A stretch of DNA of 64,000 nt from Acidisarcina polymorpha (GTDB lineage: Bacteria > Acidobacteriota > Terriglobia > Terriglobales > Acidobacteriaceae): positions 1,798,001 through 1,862,000 of the forward strand of contig NZ_CP030840.1 in assembly GCF_003330725.1 (NCBI RefSeq), written 5' to 3'. The position numbers and the translations under genes are program-made. This document shows, one piece after another, positions 8,175 to 17,573 of the stretch. The notes under the pieces are model-generated. The model was not told where the DNA came from, did not search any database, and saw only the letters and a list, made by a program, of their open reading frames with translations. Positions within the stretch are counted from its first letter, which is position 1; each line of letters begins with the position of its first letter.

Positions 8175-9683
8175 GTGAAAGGTTGCGTGCTTTTGAGCCT
8201 CACGTGCGCTGCTCTACTTGGCGCCAGAGTTCCCTTGTCTGCGCAGCAATATGTTCCGGGAGTGACCTGGCGGCAAGCCAGTCCCGAATCCCAAGGAGTT
8301 GCCTCTAAGCCGCTCATCGAAATGCTTCAATACATCCGTCAGCATCGCCTTCCCGTTCACGACATCATGATCGTCCGGCACGGTTATCTTGTCTTTGAAG
8401 CCTCCTTCTATCCCTACAACCCGGAGTGGCCGCATGATCTGGCATCGGTGACGAAGAGCGTCACATCCATTCTGACCGGTATAGCCATAGACCAGGGCCT
8501 GATCAAAAGCCCTCAGCAGACAGTCGGATCGCTGCTGCCACAATATGCCGACAGATTGGACTCTTCCCAGAAGAGCGCCATTACGATCCGGGATCTCCTG
8601 ACCATGACTTCCGGCCTCGACTGCAAACTTGAAGATGGAGAGAAAGCTCTTAAAGATATGCAGCAGAGCTCCGACTGGGCCGCCTTTGCACTATCCTTAC
8701 GTTTAGTCGATGAGCCGGGATCGCGCTTTTCGTACTGCAGCCCAAATCTGCATTTGCTTTCAGTCATCCTCACAACTCAGGCCAGGCAAAGTGAGCTCAA
8801 CTTCGCAAGAAGGAACTTGTTCCTGCCTCTTCAGATACGCGACGCGACATGGGGAGCCGATCCACAAGGCCGAAATACCGGTTGGGGAGGTCTTCATCTG
8901 AAACCTCGTGATATGGCGAAACTCGGCTATCTTTATTTGCAAGCCGGTCAATGGGGTAGCCATCAAGTTGTCTCATCGGCTTGGACTCAAGCCTCAGTAC
9001 AACCGCTGGTTCCCGTCAGAACCGGGGTAGCATATGGTTACAACTGGTGGATCAACACGGAACACACCCCTCCAATCTTCGAAGCGGAAGGTCGTGGAGG
9101 GCAACGGATCGTCGTTATCCGTGACAAAGATTCTGTCATCACCTTCCTGGGCGGCGGCGTAGACACAGATGAGCTCGCACCTTTTCTCCTACGAGCTTTA
9201 AGCGCGGATCAAAGTTTGCCACCAAACCCAGCCGCACAAAAACAGCTGAAGACATTGCTGAAGGCAGCAAGAGAAGCGCCGCCGCCGCGCACATTTCACG
9301 CGGCTGGTCCGACTACCGCATTGTCAGGAAAGACGCTCATCTTTGAGCAAAATCCAATGCGGCTCGAGTCGATGACATTCCATTTTGATCGGACAGAGTC
9401 ACTCGCACTGACTATCGGCTTGGAGGGAAAGATCTACACGATACCGGTCGGTTCGAAGGGCCGCTCGATTATCTCGTCCACCGGACCGTTCGGCCTCCCC
9501 TTTGCAGCACAGGGAGGATGGGATCAGGGCGGAAGATTCATCCTGGATTTGGACACACTCGCGAATATCAACCATTACACGATCAGGATCGATGTCAACG
9601 CCGAGCGCCCGTTCCTGATCATCGATGAAACGACTGGAGAGTTACACGAGTACAGATTGGCTGCCCGTTTCAAAGCCGATTGA
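8175..9683 (+). CDS. Secreted serine hydrolase, class C beta-lactamase-like fold
   Basis: A 502-residue exported protein. A hydrophobic signal peptide ends near the SAQQ at residues 22-25. The beta-lactamase/transpeptidase-like domain follows. The SxxK motif is SVTK (Ser91, Lys94, after the typical WPHDLASVTKS) and the Tyr-motif is YCSPN. The C-terminal 120 residues form an extra beta-rich domain. This family covers esterases, D-aminopeptidases and carboxypeptidases rather than true beta-lactamases, so I do not assign antibiotic resistance. The start is GTG, with GAGAGGA seven bases upstream. No neighbour suggests a substrate. Confidence 0.85.
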   Translation: MKGCVLLSLTCAALLGARVPLSAQQYVPGVTWRQASPESQGVASKPLIEMLQYIRQHRLPVHDIMIVRHGYLVFEASFYPYNPEWPHDLASVTKSVTSILTGIAIDQGLIKSPQQTVGSLLPQYADRLDSSQKSAITIRDLLTMTSGLDCKLEDGEKALKDMQQSSDWAAFALSLRLVDEPGSRFSYCSPNLHLLSVILTTQARQSELNFARRNLFLPLQIRDATWGADPQGRNTGWGGLHLKPRDMAKLGYLYLQAGQWGSHQVVSSAWTQASVQPLVPVRTGVAYGYNWWINTEHTPPIFEAEGRGGQRIVVIRDKDSVITFLGGGVDTDELAPFLLRALSADQSLPPNPAAQKQLKTLLKAAREAPPPRTFHAAGPTTALSGKTLIFEQNPMRLESMTFHFDRTESLALTIGLEGKIYTIPVGSKGRSIISSTGPFGLPFAAQGGWDQGGRFILDLDTLANINHYTIRIDVNAERPFLIIDETTGELHEYRLAARFKAD

Positions 9684-9898
9684 GACAATCCAGCTCGTTG
9701 AAGAAAAACCGAAAAACTAAAAAACCGAGCGCCCTGGTCTAGACCCCTCAACTCCTGCACTGCTAATCTCTAGTTGCACATCAAGGGTGCACCCCGTCCG
9801 CGGAAAGGGATCATCCCACCTTTGCTTTTTGCTCAACGACAAACCACTCTCTTCTTGCCCGGCGAAGCGGATCGCGGGCTCTAAAGAAGGAGTCAGGC

Positions 9899-11413
9899 AT
9901 GTCTCTACGCGAACTTCCCGCACGCCCCAACCTGGACCATCTCAGAAACCAAGCTCGCACTCTGCTGCGCGAACGCCTCGCTGCAGAAGAAGCCGCTACG
10001 CAACGTTTTACAGCCCTCGGGATCGAGTCGGCCGAACCCAGACTCGCCGACGCTCTCCACGTCATCGCGCAAGAGTACGGTTTCAAAACATGGCCGGCGC
10101 TCAAACTTCATTTAGAGCTTGATTCCGCGAACCCCGTTGAAGCACTCGTCGCCGCTATCAAATCGAACGATGCGTCTCTGGTGCGTCAGGTACTCAGCCG
10201 AAGCCCATCGCTGAAGGCTCATATCAACGAGCCGCTGCCGAACTACGGCTTTGACGAGCCACCTATCCTCTCCGCCGTCCATAAACAGAATCGCGAAATG
10301 ATCGACGCATTGCTGGACTTTGGCGCCAACATCAATGAGCGCTCGCGCTGGTGGGCAGGGAGCTTCGGGGTGCTCGACTTCGCCAGCCCTGATCTTTCCA
10401 CCTACCTCATCTCCCGCGGGGCCGCCGTCGACATTCATTCCGCGGCACGTCTCGGGATGATTGGACAGGTCCGCGAGCTTCTGTTATCTGATCCGCAACT
10501 GGTGCACGCCCGAGGCGGAGATGGGCAGCTTCCACTCCACTTCGCTTCCACCGTCGAGATTGCTGCCGTGCTTTTGGACCATGGCGCAAACATCGACGCC
10601 CAGGACATCGACCATGAATCCACCGCCTTGCAATACATGGTCTGCCACCACCCACAGCGTCATGAGGTCGCTAAATTTTTAGTCTCCCGCGGCGCTCAAG
10701 CCGATATTCTCGCGGCCTCCGCAATCGGCGATCTTAGCCTGGTAGAGCGGATCCTCAACGATGATCCGGAAACGGTTCTGACCACTGTCACCGACAGATA
10801 CTTTCCGAAGCGAAACCCCAGAAGTGGCGGGATCATTTATATCTATGGCTTCGGGCTGACCAGAACCCCGCACATGCTGGCCCGCCAGTTCGGCCACCAC
10901 GATGTGTTCGAGTTCCTGATGCAGCGTTCCCCGGTCTGGCTCCGCCTGATCCAGGCCGCCGAATTCGGCGACGAGGCGCTTTTCCAACAGATCCTTCAGA
11001 AGCACCCGAGCCTCTTCGCACGGCTCAAGGCGCATGCCCGCCGCCTTATCGGCACCGCCATCCGCAACAACGACCGCGCAGTAAAGCTGCTTGTCGAGGC
11101 AGGCTGGCCGGTCAACGTCGCCATGGACAATAACCAGACACCCTTGCACTATGCCGCCTGGCACGGCAATCTGGCCATGGTGAATGTGCTTCTGGCGCAC
11201 GATGCTGCCGTCAACGTCTTTGAGAGCGAACATGGTGGTAGTCCGCTCGCCTGGGCGCTCCACGGCTCGCTCCATGGCTGGCATCGTAGTTCAGGCAACT
11301 ATGTGGAGGTGGCTCTCGCGCTCCTGAACGCTGGAGCGACCGTTCCCCAATTTGAGCGCCCCCTTGAAGCCACCGAGGAAGTCCTCGAAGTCATTCGGCA
11401 ACACGCTACTTGA
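9899..11413 (+). CDS. Ankyrin-repeat protein
   Basis: A 504-residue soluble protein without signal peptide. The N-terminal 75 residues (LPARPNLDHLRNQARTLLR, then ALHVIAQEYGFKTWPALKLHL) form the helical cap that often precedes ankyrin repeats in soil bacteria. Residues from about 80 to 480 contain several ankyrin repeats, for example ANINERSRWW, GDGQLPLHFASTVEIAAVLLDHGANIDAQD and NNQTPLHYAAWHGNLAMVNVLLAHDAAVNV; a few middle ones are degenerate. The repeats predict protein-protein binding; the partner is unknown. A good AAGGAG site lies six bases before the ATG. It is separated by about 120 bases from the padR promoter downstream. Confidence 0.88.
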   Translation: MSLRELPARPNLDHLRNQARTLLRERLAAEEAATQRFTALGIESAEPRLADALHVIAQEYGFKTWPALKLHLELDSANPVEALVAAIKSNDASLVRQVLSRSPSLKAHINEPLPNYGFDEPPILSAVHKQNREMIDALLDFGANINERSRWWAGSFGVLDFASPDLSTYLISRGAAVDIHSAARLGMIGQVRELLLSDPQLVHARGGDGQLPLHFASTVEIAAVLLDHGANIDAQDIDHESTALQYMVCHHPQRHEVAKFLVSRGAQADILAASAIGDLSLVERILNDDPETVLTTVTDRYFPKRNPRSGGIIYIYGFGLTRTPHMLARQFGHHDVFEFLMQRSPVWLRLIQAAEFGDEALFQQILQKHPSLFARLKAHARRLIGTAIRNNDRAVKLLVEAGWPVNVAMDNNQTPLHYAAWHGNLAMVNVLLAHDAAVNVFESEHGGSPLAWALHGSLHGWHRSSGNYVEVALALLNAGATVPQFERPLEATEEVLEVIRQHAT

Positions 11414-11465
11414 ATCATGGAAATATCAAGTGCCCACGTCGAAGATGAACGCTTGGGGAACTCTG

Positions 11466-11523
11466 CCCAGCGTACCTATTCTCAAAAGCCCAGCATACCT
11501 ATTCTTAAAATAGGTATGCTGGG
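11466..11523 (+). promoter_or_regulatory. Palindromic PadR-type operator over the padR promoter
   Basis: CCCAGCGTACCTATT (11466-11480) is repeated as CCCAGCATACCTATT (11489-11503), 23 bases apart. The second copy faces a perfect inverted copy, AATAGGTATGCTGGG (11509-11523), giving a palindrome with 15-base arms and a five-base centre. It ends three bases before the -10 box and covers the -35 position, as expected for an autoregulatory repressor site. It could also form a hairpin if read through from upstream. Confidence 0.7.
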
Positions 11524-11525
11524 CC

Positions 11526-11531
11526 TATAAT
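11526..11531 (+). promoter_or_regulatory. padR -10 box, probably giving a leaderless mRNA
   Basis: A perfect TATAAT ends only six bases before the padR ATG at 11538. Transcription would start at or next to the A of the start codon. No ribosome binding site is present in the gap. The -35 is poor (TTCTTA at an 18-base spacing) and lies within the palindrome. Confidence 0.65.
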
Positions 11532-11537
11532 CCCTGC

Positions 11538-11882
11538 ATGGCGAAGGACCCCAAACACCGCGACCTCTTCCCCGGCGCTCTGGAGATCATGATTCTCCAG
11601 TCACTGCGTCGGAAGCCCATGCACGGCTACGCCCTGGTGAAGCACATCAAGCAGGTCTCCGACGACCTGCTCCAGGTAGAGGAGGGCTCGCTCTATCCGG
11701 CGCTCCAACGGATGCTCAAGGAAGGCTGGCTCGAAGCAGAGACCGGGACGTCTGCCAAGGGCCGGCCAACGCGGATTTACCGGCTCACCCCCGCCGGCAT
11801 TCATCATCTCGAAAGTGAAGTAGTCAGCTTCGAGAGGATGTTTACCGGCTTTAGTCGGGTGCTTGCCGCAGCCAAAGCATAG
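11538..11882 (+). CDS. PadR-family transcriptional repressor
   Basis: A 114-residue winged-helix regulator. The core FPGALEIMILQSLRRKPMHGYALVKHI, then EEGSLYPALQRMLKEGWLEAE and RPTRIYRLTPAG, is the classic PadR domain over the whole length with a short C-terminal helix, as in the acidobacterial PadRs paired with ADOP permeases. It probably represses itself and the permease gene that follows. The stop codon overlaps the permease ribosome binding site, so the two are translationally linked. The ligand is unknown. Confidence 0.9.
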   Translation: MAKDPKHRDLFPGALEIMILQSLRRKPMHGYALVKHIKQVSDDLLQVEEGSLYPALQRMLKEGWLEAETGTSAKGRPTRIYRLTPAGIHHLESEVVSFERMFTGFSRVLAAAKA

Positions 11883-11892
11883 GAGGTGTGGA

Positions 11893-14618
11893 TTGTCGCG
11901 ATTCAGTCACGGATTCTCCGGTCATTACTTTTCAAGAAAACGCCGCTATGACGACATCTCTGTTTCGATTCAAGAGCACCTCGACGAGCGCGTCGACGAA
12001 TTGATGGAAGCAGGCGCATCGCGTGATGAGGCCGAACGGACTGCCCGCCGCGATTTCGGCAATGTGACCCTGCTCGGGGAGCGAAGCCGCGAAGTGTGGC
12101 AGTGGCAGAGCCTCGAGTCGCTGCTGACGGACCTGAAGCACATTGGCCGCCGGCTGCGCCGCTCCCCGGGGTTCGCGATCACCGTAGTGCTCACGCTGGC
12201 CATCGGCATTGGTGCGAATACGGCGGTATTCAGCGTCCTCAATAGTGTGCTGCTGCGAGCGCTGCCCTATCCCGAACCGCAACAGCTGGTCTCTCTCCAC
12301 CTCGACGCGCCGGGCGCTCCCGGGCTGGCCGAATTTCGCAACGAGCTGCGGCTTTCGGCCTCGATGTATTTCACCTTTGCCCGGCACAACCGGGCGTTTC
12401 AGTCGGTGGGAATCTGGGGGCCGGGAACGGCAAGCATCACCGGTCCCGCCCAGCCGGAGCAGGTCAAAACGGCGCAGATCTCCGGCGGCGTTCTGGAGAC
12501 GCTTGATGTTCCGGCCTTGCGCGGTCAATGGCTCGGCGCAGTCGACCAGGACCCTCACGCGCTCGGGCGGGTGATCCTGAGCTACGGCTATTGGCAGCGC
12601 CGCTTCGGCGGCGATCCCGGCGTCGTGGGACGCTCCATCCGCGTCAACTCCCAACCGCGCGTGATCGCCGGGGTGATGCCGCGCGGCTTCAAAATCGTGA
12701 ACTACGACTTCGATCTGCTGGTTCCGCTGGCCCTCGATCCGGTGAAGGAGATGCTGGCCGGCTTTGCCTATCGCGGCGTCGCGCGGCTCCGGCCGGGGGT
12801 CGCCATTTCCCAGGCGAATGCCGATGTGGCGAGCCTGCTTAACACCTGGATGGACTCGTGGACCAACCCGGGGGCGGCGATCCGCATTGGTATTTGAACT
12901 GGAAGATCGCGCCGGCGCTGCAGCCGCTAAAAGAAACCGTGGTGGGCGGCATCGACAGAGTTCTATGGGTAGTGATGGGCACCATTGGCGTGGTGATGTT
13001 GATCGCGTGCACCAACGTGGCCAATCTCCTGCTGGTCCGGGCCGATGCCCGCCAGCAGGAGCTTGCGGTCCGCGCCGCGCTCGGCGCGGGACGATGGCGG
13101 ATCGCGCGCGAGCTCTTGCTCGAGAGCCTGACGCTCGGCCTGCTGGGCGGGGCAGCCGGAGTGGCCGTGGCCTACGGCGGCCTGCGCCTCTTGACGACGA
13201 TGGGGCCCGCCGACCTGCCGCGGCTCAGCGAGATATCTCTCGATGGCTGGTCCATCGGCTTCACGCTGGCCGTCTCCGTGCTCTCGGGCTTGTTTTTTGG
13301 CGCGATCCCGGTGCTTCGCTACGCCCCTTCGCGGCATGCCGTGCCGCTGCTCGGCGGGAGCCGAACGGCCAGCGCCAGCCGCGACCGGCAGGGCAGCCGC
13401 AACCTGCTGGTCATCGCCCAGGTGGCGATGGCGCTGGTGCTGCTCATAGGCGCGGTGCTGATGATCCGCACTTTTCTGGTGATGCGCAGCGTCGATCCCG
13501 GCTTCTCCGATCCTGCTTCTCTCCAGGTTATGCGCCTCTCCATTCCGGAGACGCTAGTGCGCGACGCCACGACGGTCGTGCACACGCAAAACGCGATCCT
13601 CGACAAGCTGGCTGCGATTCCCGGGGTCTCCTCGACCGGCTTCGCGGCCTCCATTCCCATGAGCGGGGCTGAGCCGAACTGGGACGACATATTCGCCGAA
13701 GGCATAACCTACAAAGACGGGGTCGCCCCTTTGCGCCTCTACAACTACATCTCGCCTGGATATTTCCATACCGCTGGAACACGGTTCGTCGCAGGTCGCG
13801 ACTTCAGCTGGGCGGAGGTCTATGGCGTGTGGCCAGTCGGAATCGTCTCCGAAGGCCTGGCCCGCGAGCTTTGGGGGACGCCTCAGGCGGCGATCGGCAA
13901 GCGCTTTCGGGAATTCGACGGCATGCCGTGGCATGAAGTGGTGGGGGTGGTTCAGGACGTGCGCGAAAATGGCGTGGACCAGGTCTCGCCCGCGACCGTC
14001 TACTGGCCTTCGTTGATGGACAATTCCGCTCCGTGGCTGGTCGATCCCTCCGACCCGAAAAAGCTGGGAGCGTGGCGCACGGTCTACTTCGCGATACGCA
14101 GCAGTCGCGCCGGGACGCAGGTATTTATCAACGAGATGCAACAAGCCGTCTGGTCGGTGAATGCGAACTTACCGGTTGCGGACATCAGCACCATGCAGGA
14201 TATCTATGGCGAATCCATGTCACGCACCTCGTTCACGCTCGTGATGCTGGCGATTGCCGGAAGCATGGCCGTGGCACTCGGCATCCTCGGCATCTACGGA
14301 GTGATCTCCTACGCGGTCGCGCAGCGCACACGCGAGATCGGCATCCGCATGGCGCTCGGCGCGAAGAAGGCTGAACTGGCGTGGATGTTCGTTCGCTCCG
14401 CATTGGTGCTCACCGGAGTTGGTACAGCGGTTGGCCTTGGCGCAGCAGCCGCATTGATGTGCCTTATGCGAGCGCTCTTGTTCGGCATCAGCCCACTCGA
14501 TCCGATCACGTTCGCATCCGTACCAATTGCCCTGGTGGCAGCCGCGGCATTGGCAAGCTATCTGCCTGCCCGCCGCACCGCTGCTATCAACCCTGTCGAA
14601 GCGCTTCGAGCCGAGTAA
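11893..14618 (+). pseudogene. ADOP-family ABC permease interrupted by a -1 frameshift
   Basis: Two overlapping frames together make one full ADOP permease of about 908 residues. The first part begins at TTG 11893 (MSRFSHGF), six bases after a perfect AGGAGG that overlaps the padR stop. It has the N-terminal helical region (RYDDISVSIQEHLDERVDELM), the first membrane helix (LTLAIGIGANTAVFSVL) and the periplasmic domain, and stops at 12897. The second frame continues exactly where homologues do (NWKIAPALQPLKETVVGG) through both FtsX blocks to PARRTAAINPVEALRAE. The switch lies in a GGGGG run at 12870-12874; one extra G restores a continuous frame. It may be a real mutation, a phase-variable tract or a sequencing error. 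An intact protein would be padR-regulated. Confidence 0.85.
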
Positions 14619-14660
14619 AAACCGGCCAAAAATGTGCGAAAAACTCTCTGATTTGGCAAC

Positions 14661-15200
14661 TTAGGGCTGCATAATTACGCCGCAGGCAATCCGGTCTCCC
14701 GAGTTACCTGAAGGATCGGTCAACATATCGTCGGCCTTGGCATGGATCACCAGCGAGGTCCCGCCATTCGCGAAAACCGAGTTCGGCGAAGTCGAATCGA
14801 GTGAGATGCCGGGCACTTTGACTGACACATTGTCCGTGCCATCTGCTTTCACCGTGAGGTTCGCCGGGATGTCGCCATTATGGTGACCTTCAGGGTTATT
14901 GATGCCGTGCTTCTTCTGGTCGGGATTGAAATGGCCTCCGGCGCTCTTGAAGTCCGGCGGATCGCACTTGGCATTCTGGTGAACGTGAATGCCGTGTTCT
15001 CCCGGCGGCAGGCCCTTCAACGCGAGCTTGATCATTACAAAGTTTTTTTCCTGCCTGAGAACAGCGGTACCGGCATCGTCGCCCTGCGCTGTCTTCAGCG
15101 TCACGGTCACCGGAGTAGGCCGCTTGGCATGGACCGCAACCGTCGAGAGCGTGAGCGCGCCAATGGCTAGGGCGGGAAGAAATAGCTGTTTGGTTCTCAT
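14661..15200 (-). CDS. sodC: Superoxide dismutase [Cu-Zn], exported
   Basis: Converts superoxide to oxygen and hydrogen peroxide in the periplasm. A signal peptide (residues 1-25, ending VAVHA) precedes a 150-residue Cu-Zn SOD domain. The copper ligands are in GIHVHQ, the bridging His in GGHFNP, zinc ligands in [15 protein letters not shown], and the last copper His in [10 protein letters not shown]. The cysteines for the intramolecular disulfide (NAKCDPP and RIACGVI) and the active-site Arg (SGDRIACG) are present, so it should be active. It is convergent with the broken ADOP permease, only 42 bases apart. Confidence 0.95.
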   Translation of the reverse strand: MRTKQLFLPALAIGALTLSTVAVHAKRPTPVTVTLKTAQGDDAGTAVLRQEKNFVMIKLALKGLPPGEHGIHVHQNAKCDPPDFKSAGGHFNPDQKKHGINNPEGHHNGDIPANLTVKADGTDNVSVKVPGISLDSTSPNSVFANGGTSLVIHAKADDMLTDPSGNSGDRIACGVIMQP

Positions 15201-15763
15201 CGTAAAAATATCCTCACAGGGCCCGCTGTTGGTATTGAGGGCACATTCCGAGGATATCCGATTCGAGCAGGTTTAGGCGCAGAGGAATCCCGCGCCTCGG
15301 GTCGGCAACTAGCCCAAGCGGCATGTGGTTCGAACGCAAAGCAGAGACCAGCTCGTCAATGAGTCAATACCTCGATGGGGAAACGCCTGCATTCCCAAGC
15401 AGGAGCAACGACCATAGACACCCTCAATCGCCAATCCCCGGATCACTCCTGAATAGTCTTTCGTAGCCATAATGTGACGCCGGTCAAGCTGCACCTATTC
15501 TGGGAGCACCTATCCTGGGCAGATTACGATTGCTTCAGCAGCCGACGAAATGTCCAGCATTGCTCATAGCACGCGAGCGCTTGCGACTGGATGTTTGTAA
15601 TAACAAGGCTGGTAACTGGGATTTATTGCGGATTTATAGACACTCTAACAAGAGTCCCACGACCGATAACATGAAAGCTCAAAGCAACTGCATTGGCTCA
15701 AAGAAGCTGCACGGACGAGCCGAATCTCTTACGGGAATACTATGCGTTGAATGTGAGATTCTT
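15201..15763. other. Intergenic region with a short tandem repeat
   Basis: I find no convincing gene in these 560 bases; the short open frames lack family features and ribosome binding sites. At 15491-15520 there are two tandem 15-base units, GCACCTATTCTGGGA and GCACCTATCCTGGGC. They share ACCTATTCT with the padR operator. The sodC promoter should lie in the first 100 bases. Confidence 0.5.
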
Positions 15764-15839
15764 TGGTGGAGCTGAGCGGGATCGAACCGCTGACCTCCTC
15801 GTTGCGAACGAGGCGCTCTCCCAACTGAGCTACAGCCCC
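15764..15839 (-). tRNA. tRNA-Ala, anticodon CGC
   Basis: The reverse complement folds into a 76-base cloverleaf with the 3' CCA encoded. The acceptor stem is GGGGCTG with CAGCTCC and contains the G3-U70 pair that identifies alanine tRNAs, with A73 as discriminator. The anticodon loop is TTCGCAA between CCTCG and CGAGG, giving anticodon CGC (reads GCG). The T-arm has the usual GGTTCGATCC. It lies 118 bases downstream of the AlaX-like gene on the same strand. Confidence 0.96.
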
Positions 15840-15957
15840 ACTTTTGGTGGGAGACACTCCTATAAGCTTACCAGCCTTTGCTCGGAAAGAAAAAACGCGA
15901 AATCCGCCGAGCGATCGTCCGGCGAGATGCCTCCACAGCGGGGCATTCCTGAAGTAA

Positions 15958-17223
15958 CTAGGCTTCCGGTAAGGTGGATGCCCTCGCCGTCGCCTCCAGC
16001 CGATCGAAGAGCGTCTTCAAAGCGCTATGCGGAACCTCGCCCTGGGCCATCGTTGACGAGCCTCCTCCGCGAAGACCGAGCTCAACGAGAGCGCTCTTCA
16101 GCAGCTCGCCACAAGAGAACTTCAGATCCGCACTGCGTGCGAAAACGACCGAAGCTGGTTCCTGTTGCGTCGAAGACAGCAATGCCACAGCTCCCGCGTT
16201 CGAAGTCAGCTTCGAAGCCAGCACCTTGATGTAGTCGGCATCGTGATCGACAAACGAATGTCGAACGATATGCACACCCCCGTGCGTGAACGCCTTCGTG
16301 AGCAAGTCTGCGGCTTCGTAGCGGGCGATCTCCTCGCGGAGCTTCTGGCGGTCTTTTGCGGCTTGTTTGGTTTCCGCCAACATCCGCTCGATGCTCTGCG
16401 GCACCTGGCTGGCCGAGATCGACAATGCCGCGGCCGATTGCGCCAGCAGGCTGAAGTCGCGCCGCGCCGCGGCGACCGCACGCAGGCCGCACACGAACTC
16501 GACCCGCAGCCCGTGCCGCACCTTTTCGGTCGAACGCACCGCCAGACCGCCGATCTGTCCGGTCGAGCGAACGTGGGTCCCGCCACAGGCATTCAAATCA
16601 ATGCCCTCGATCTCGATCAGGCGAATATCACCCTCCCGCTCCGGCAGCTTGCGCAGCTGGCCCGCAGCCAGCAATGCGTCGGCTTGTTCTCGCGAGACCG
16701 TCCTGATCGAGACGGAACGGTCCTGGGCGATGATCTCGTTAGCGATGCGCTCCATACGCTCGATGCTCGCGTGAGCAATGGAGGCGGTATTCAGATCGAT
16801 GGTCGAACTCTCCTCGCCGAGATGGAACGAGACGGTGTGCGCACCGAGTTCTCGCGAGAAGATCGCCGACAGCAGATGCTGCCCGGAGTGCTGCTGCATA
16901 TGATCGAGTCGCCGCTGCCAGTCAATCGTTGCCTGCACCTCGGTGCCCGCGACCAGCGGCTTCGTTGTGTAATGCCAGACCTCGCCCTGTTCGTCTTCGC
17001 TGACTTCGTCGATCGCAACTTCGAGCACCGCGCCGTTGCGCGAGGTCGCGGTCAAGTTCCCTTTGTCAAAAGGCTGGCCACCGCTGGTGGGATAGAAGGC
17101 CGAGCGGTCGAGAGCTACCTGCCACAGCGCTTCGCCGCCGGTGCGCGATACCAGGCGGATGTCAGTGACGACGGCATCGAACCTGGTCAGGAAGGAATCG
17201 GTGTAATAGAGCCGGTCAACCAT
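15958..17223 (-). CDS. alaX: Alanyl-tRNA editing protein, long AlaX type with DHHA1 domain
   Basis: Hydrolyses mischarged (Ser- or Gly-) tRNA-Ala in trans. The 421 residues match the C-terminal half of alanyl-tRNA synthetase without the aminoacylation domain. There is an N-terminal beta-barrel (FYPTSGGQPFDKG), then the editing domain with both zinc motifs, HSGQH (His112, His116) and CGGTH (Cys213, His217), then a coiled linker (about 265-310) and a DHHA1 domain ending in LRGGGSSTMAQG. All metal ligands are intact. A tRNA-Ala gene lies just downstream on the same strand, so substrate and editor may be co-transcribed. Confidence 0.93.
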   Translation of the reverse strand: MVDRLYYTDSFLTRFDAVVTDIRLVSRTGGEALWQVALDRSAFYPTSGGQPFDKGNLTATSRNGAVLEVAIDEVSEDEQGEVWHYTTKPLVAGTEVQATIDWQRRLDHMQQHSGQHLLSAIFSRELGAHTVSFHLGEESSTIDLNTASIAHASIERMERIANEIIAQDRSVSIRTVSREQADALLAAGQLRKLPEREGDIRLIEIEGIDLNACGGTHVRSTGQIGGLAVRSTEKVRHGLRVEFVCGLRAVAAARRDFSLLAQSAAALSISASQVPQSIERMLAETKQAAKDRQKLREEIARYEAADLLTKAFTHGGVHIVRHSFVDHDADYIKVLASKLTSNAGAVALLSSTQQEPASVVFARSADLKFSCGELLKSALVELGLRGGGSSTMAQGEVPHSALKTLFDRLEATARASTLPEA

Positions 17224-17270
17224 GATTTCAGAATTGTAAAAGACAGCGGCCTAGCCGTCCGGCAGGAGAG

Positions 17271-17504
17271 TCAGTCTGCCTCGCGCGACTGCCGAACGAC
17301 AAGCACCAGTATCGCGATCCAGCCAATACCAAGCGACAAGCTGAGCAAACACCAGAAGTAGATTCGGGCAAGCCATAGGTGCTCATACGCCGGCTCAGCC
17401 CGCGCCATGCAGAGAAGATTGGTCAAACGGTAGACGCTGTGAACTCCGCAAAGCGCGAGCAGAAAGAGCAGACCGCTCATCCACGCGATGAAATGCCTCT
17501 TCAT
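17271..17504 (-). CDS. Small two-helix membrane protein, unrecognised
   Basis: A 77-residue frame with two clear hydrophobic helices (about residues 7-27 and 46-70), a short polar loop and charged ends (MKRH start, RQSREAD end). The ATG follows a weak purine stretch. I do not recognise a family. It lies 48 bases upstream of alaX on the same strand and could belong to that transcript. Confidence 0.5.
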   Translation of the reverse strand: MKRHFIAWMSGLLFLLALCGVHSVYRLTNLLCMARAEPAYEHLWLARIYFWCLLSLSLGIGWIAILVLVVRQSREAD

Positions 17505-17573
17505 CCACTTCGCTCACCCACTATGCTCGCTCCAGATCTGCGCCAGTGCAAGCGCAGAATCGCAGCCCTTAAA

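Noticed and set aside
8175-9683. Annotating the serine hydrolase as an antibiotic beta-lactamase
   Set aside because: The SxxK and YxN motifs fit the wider family of esterases and peptidases; nothing indicates resistance.
15693-16229. A plus-strand frame starting upstream of the tRNA
   Set aside because: It reads through the antisense of a well-formed tRNA-Ala and into the alaX gene, so it is a shadow.
16165-17361. A 398-codon open frame on the plus strand
   Set aside because: It is antisense to the AlaX gene, which has intact zinc motifs; the plus frame has none.
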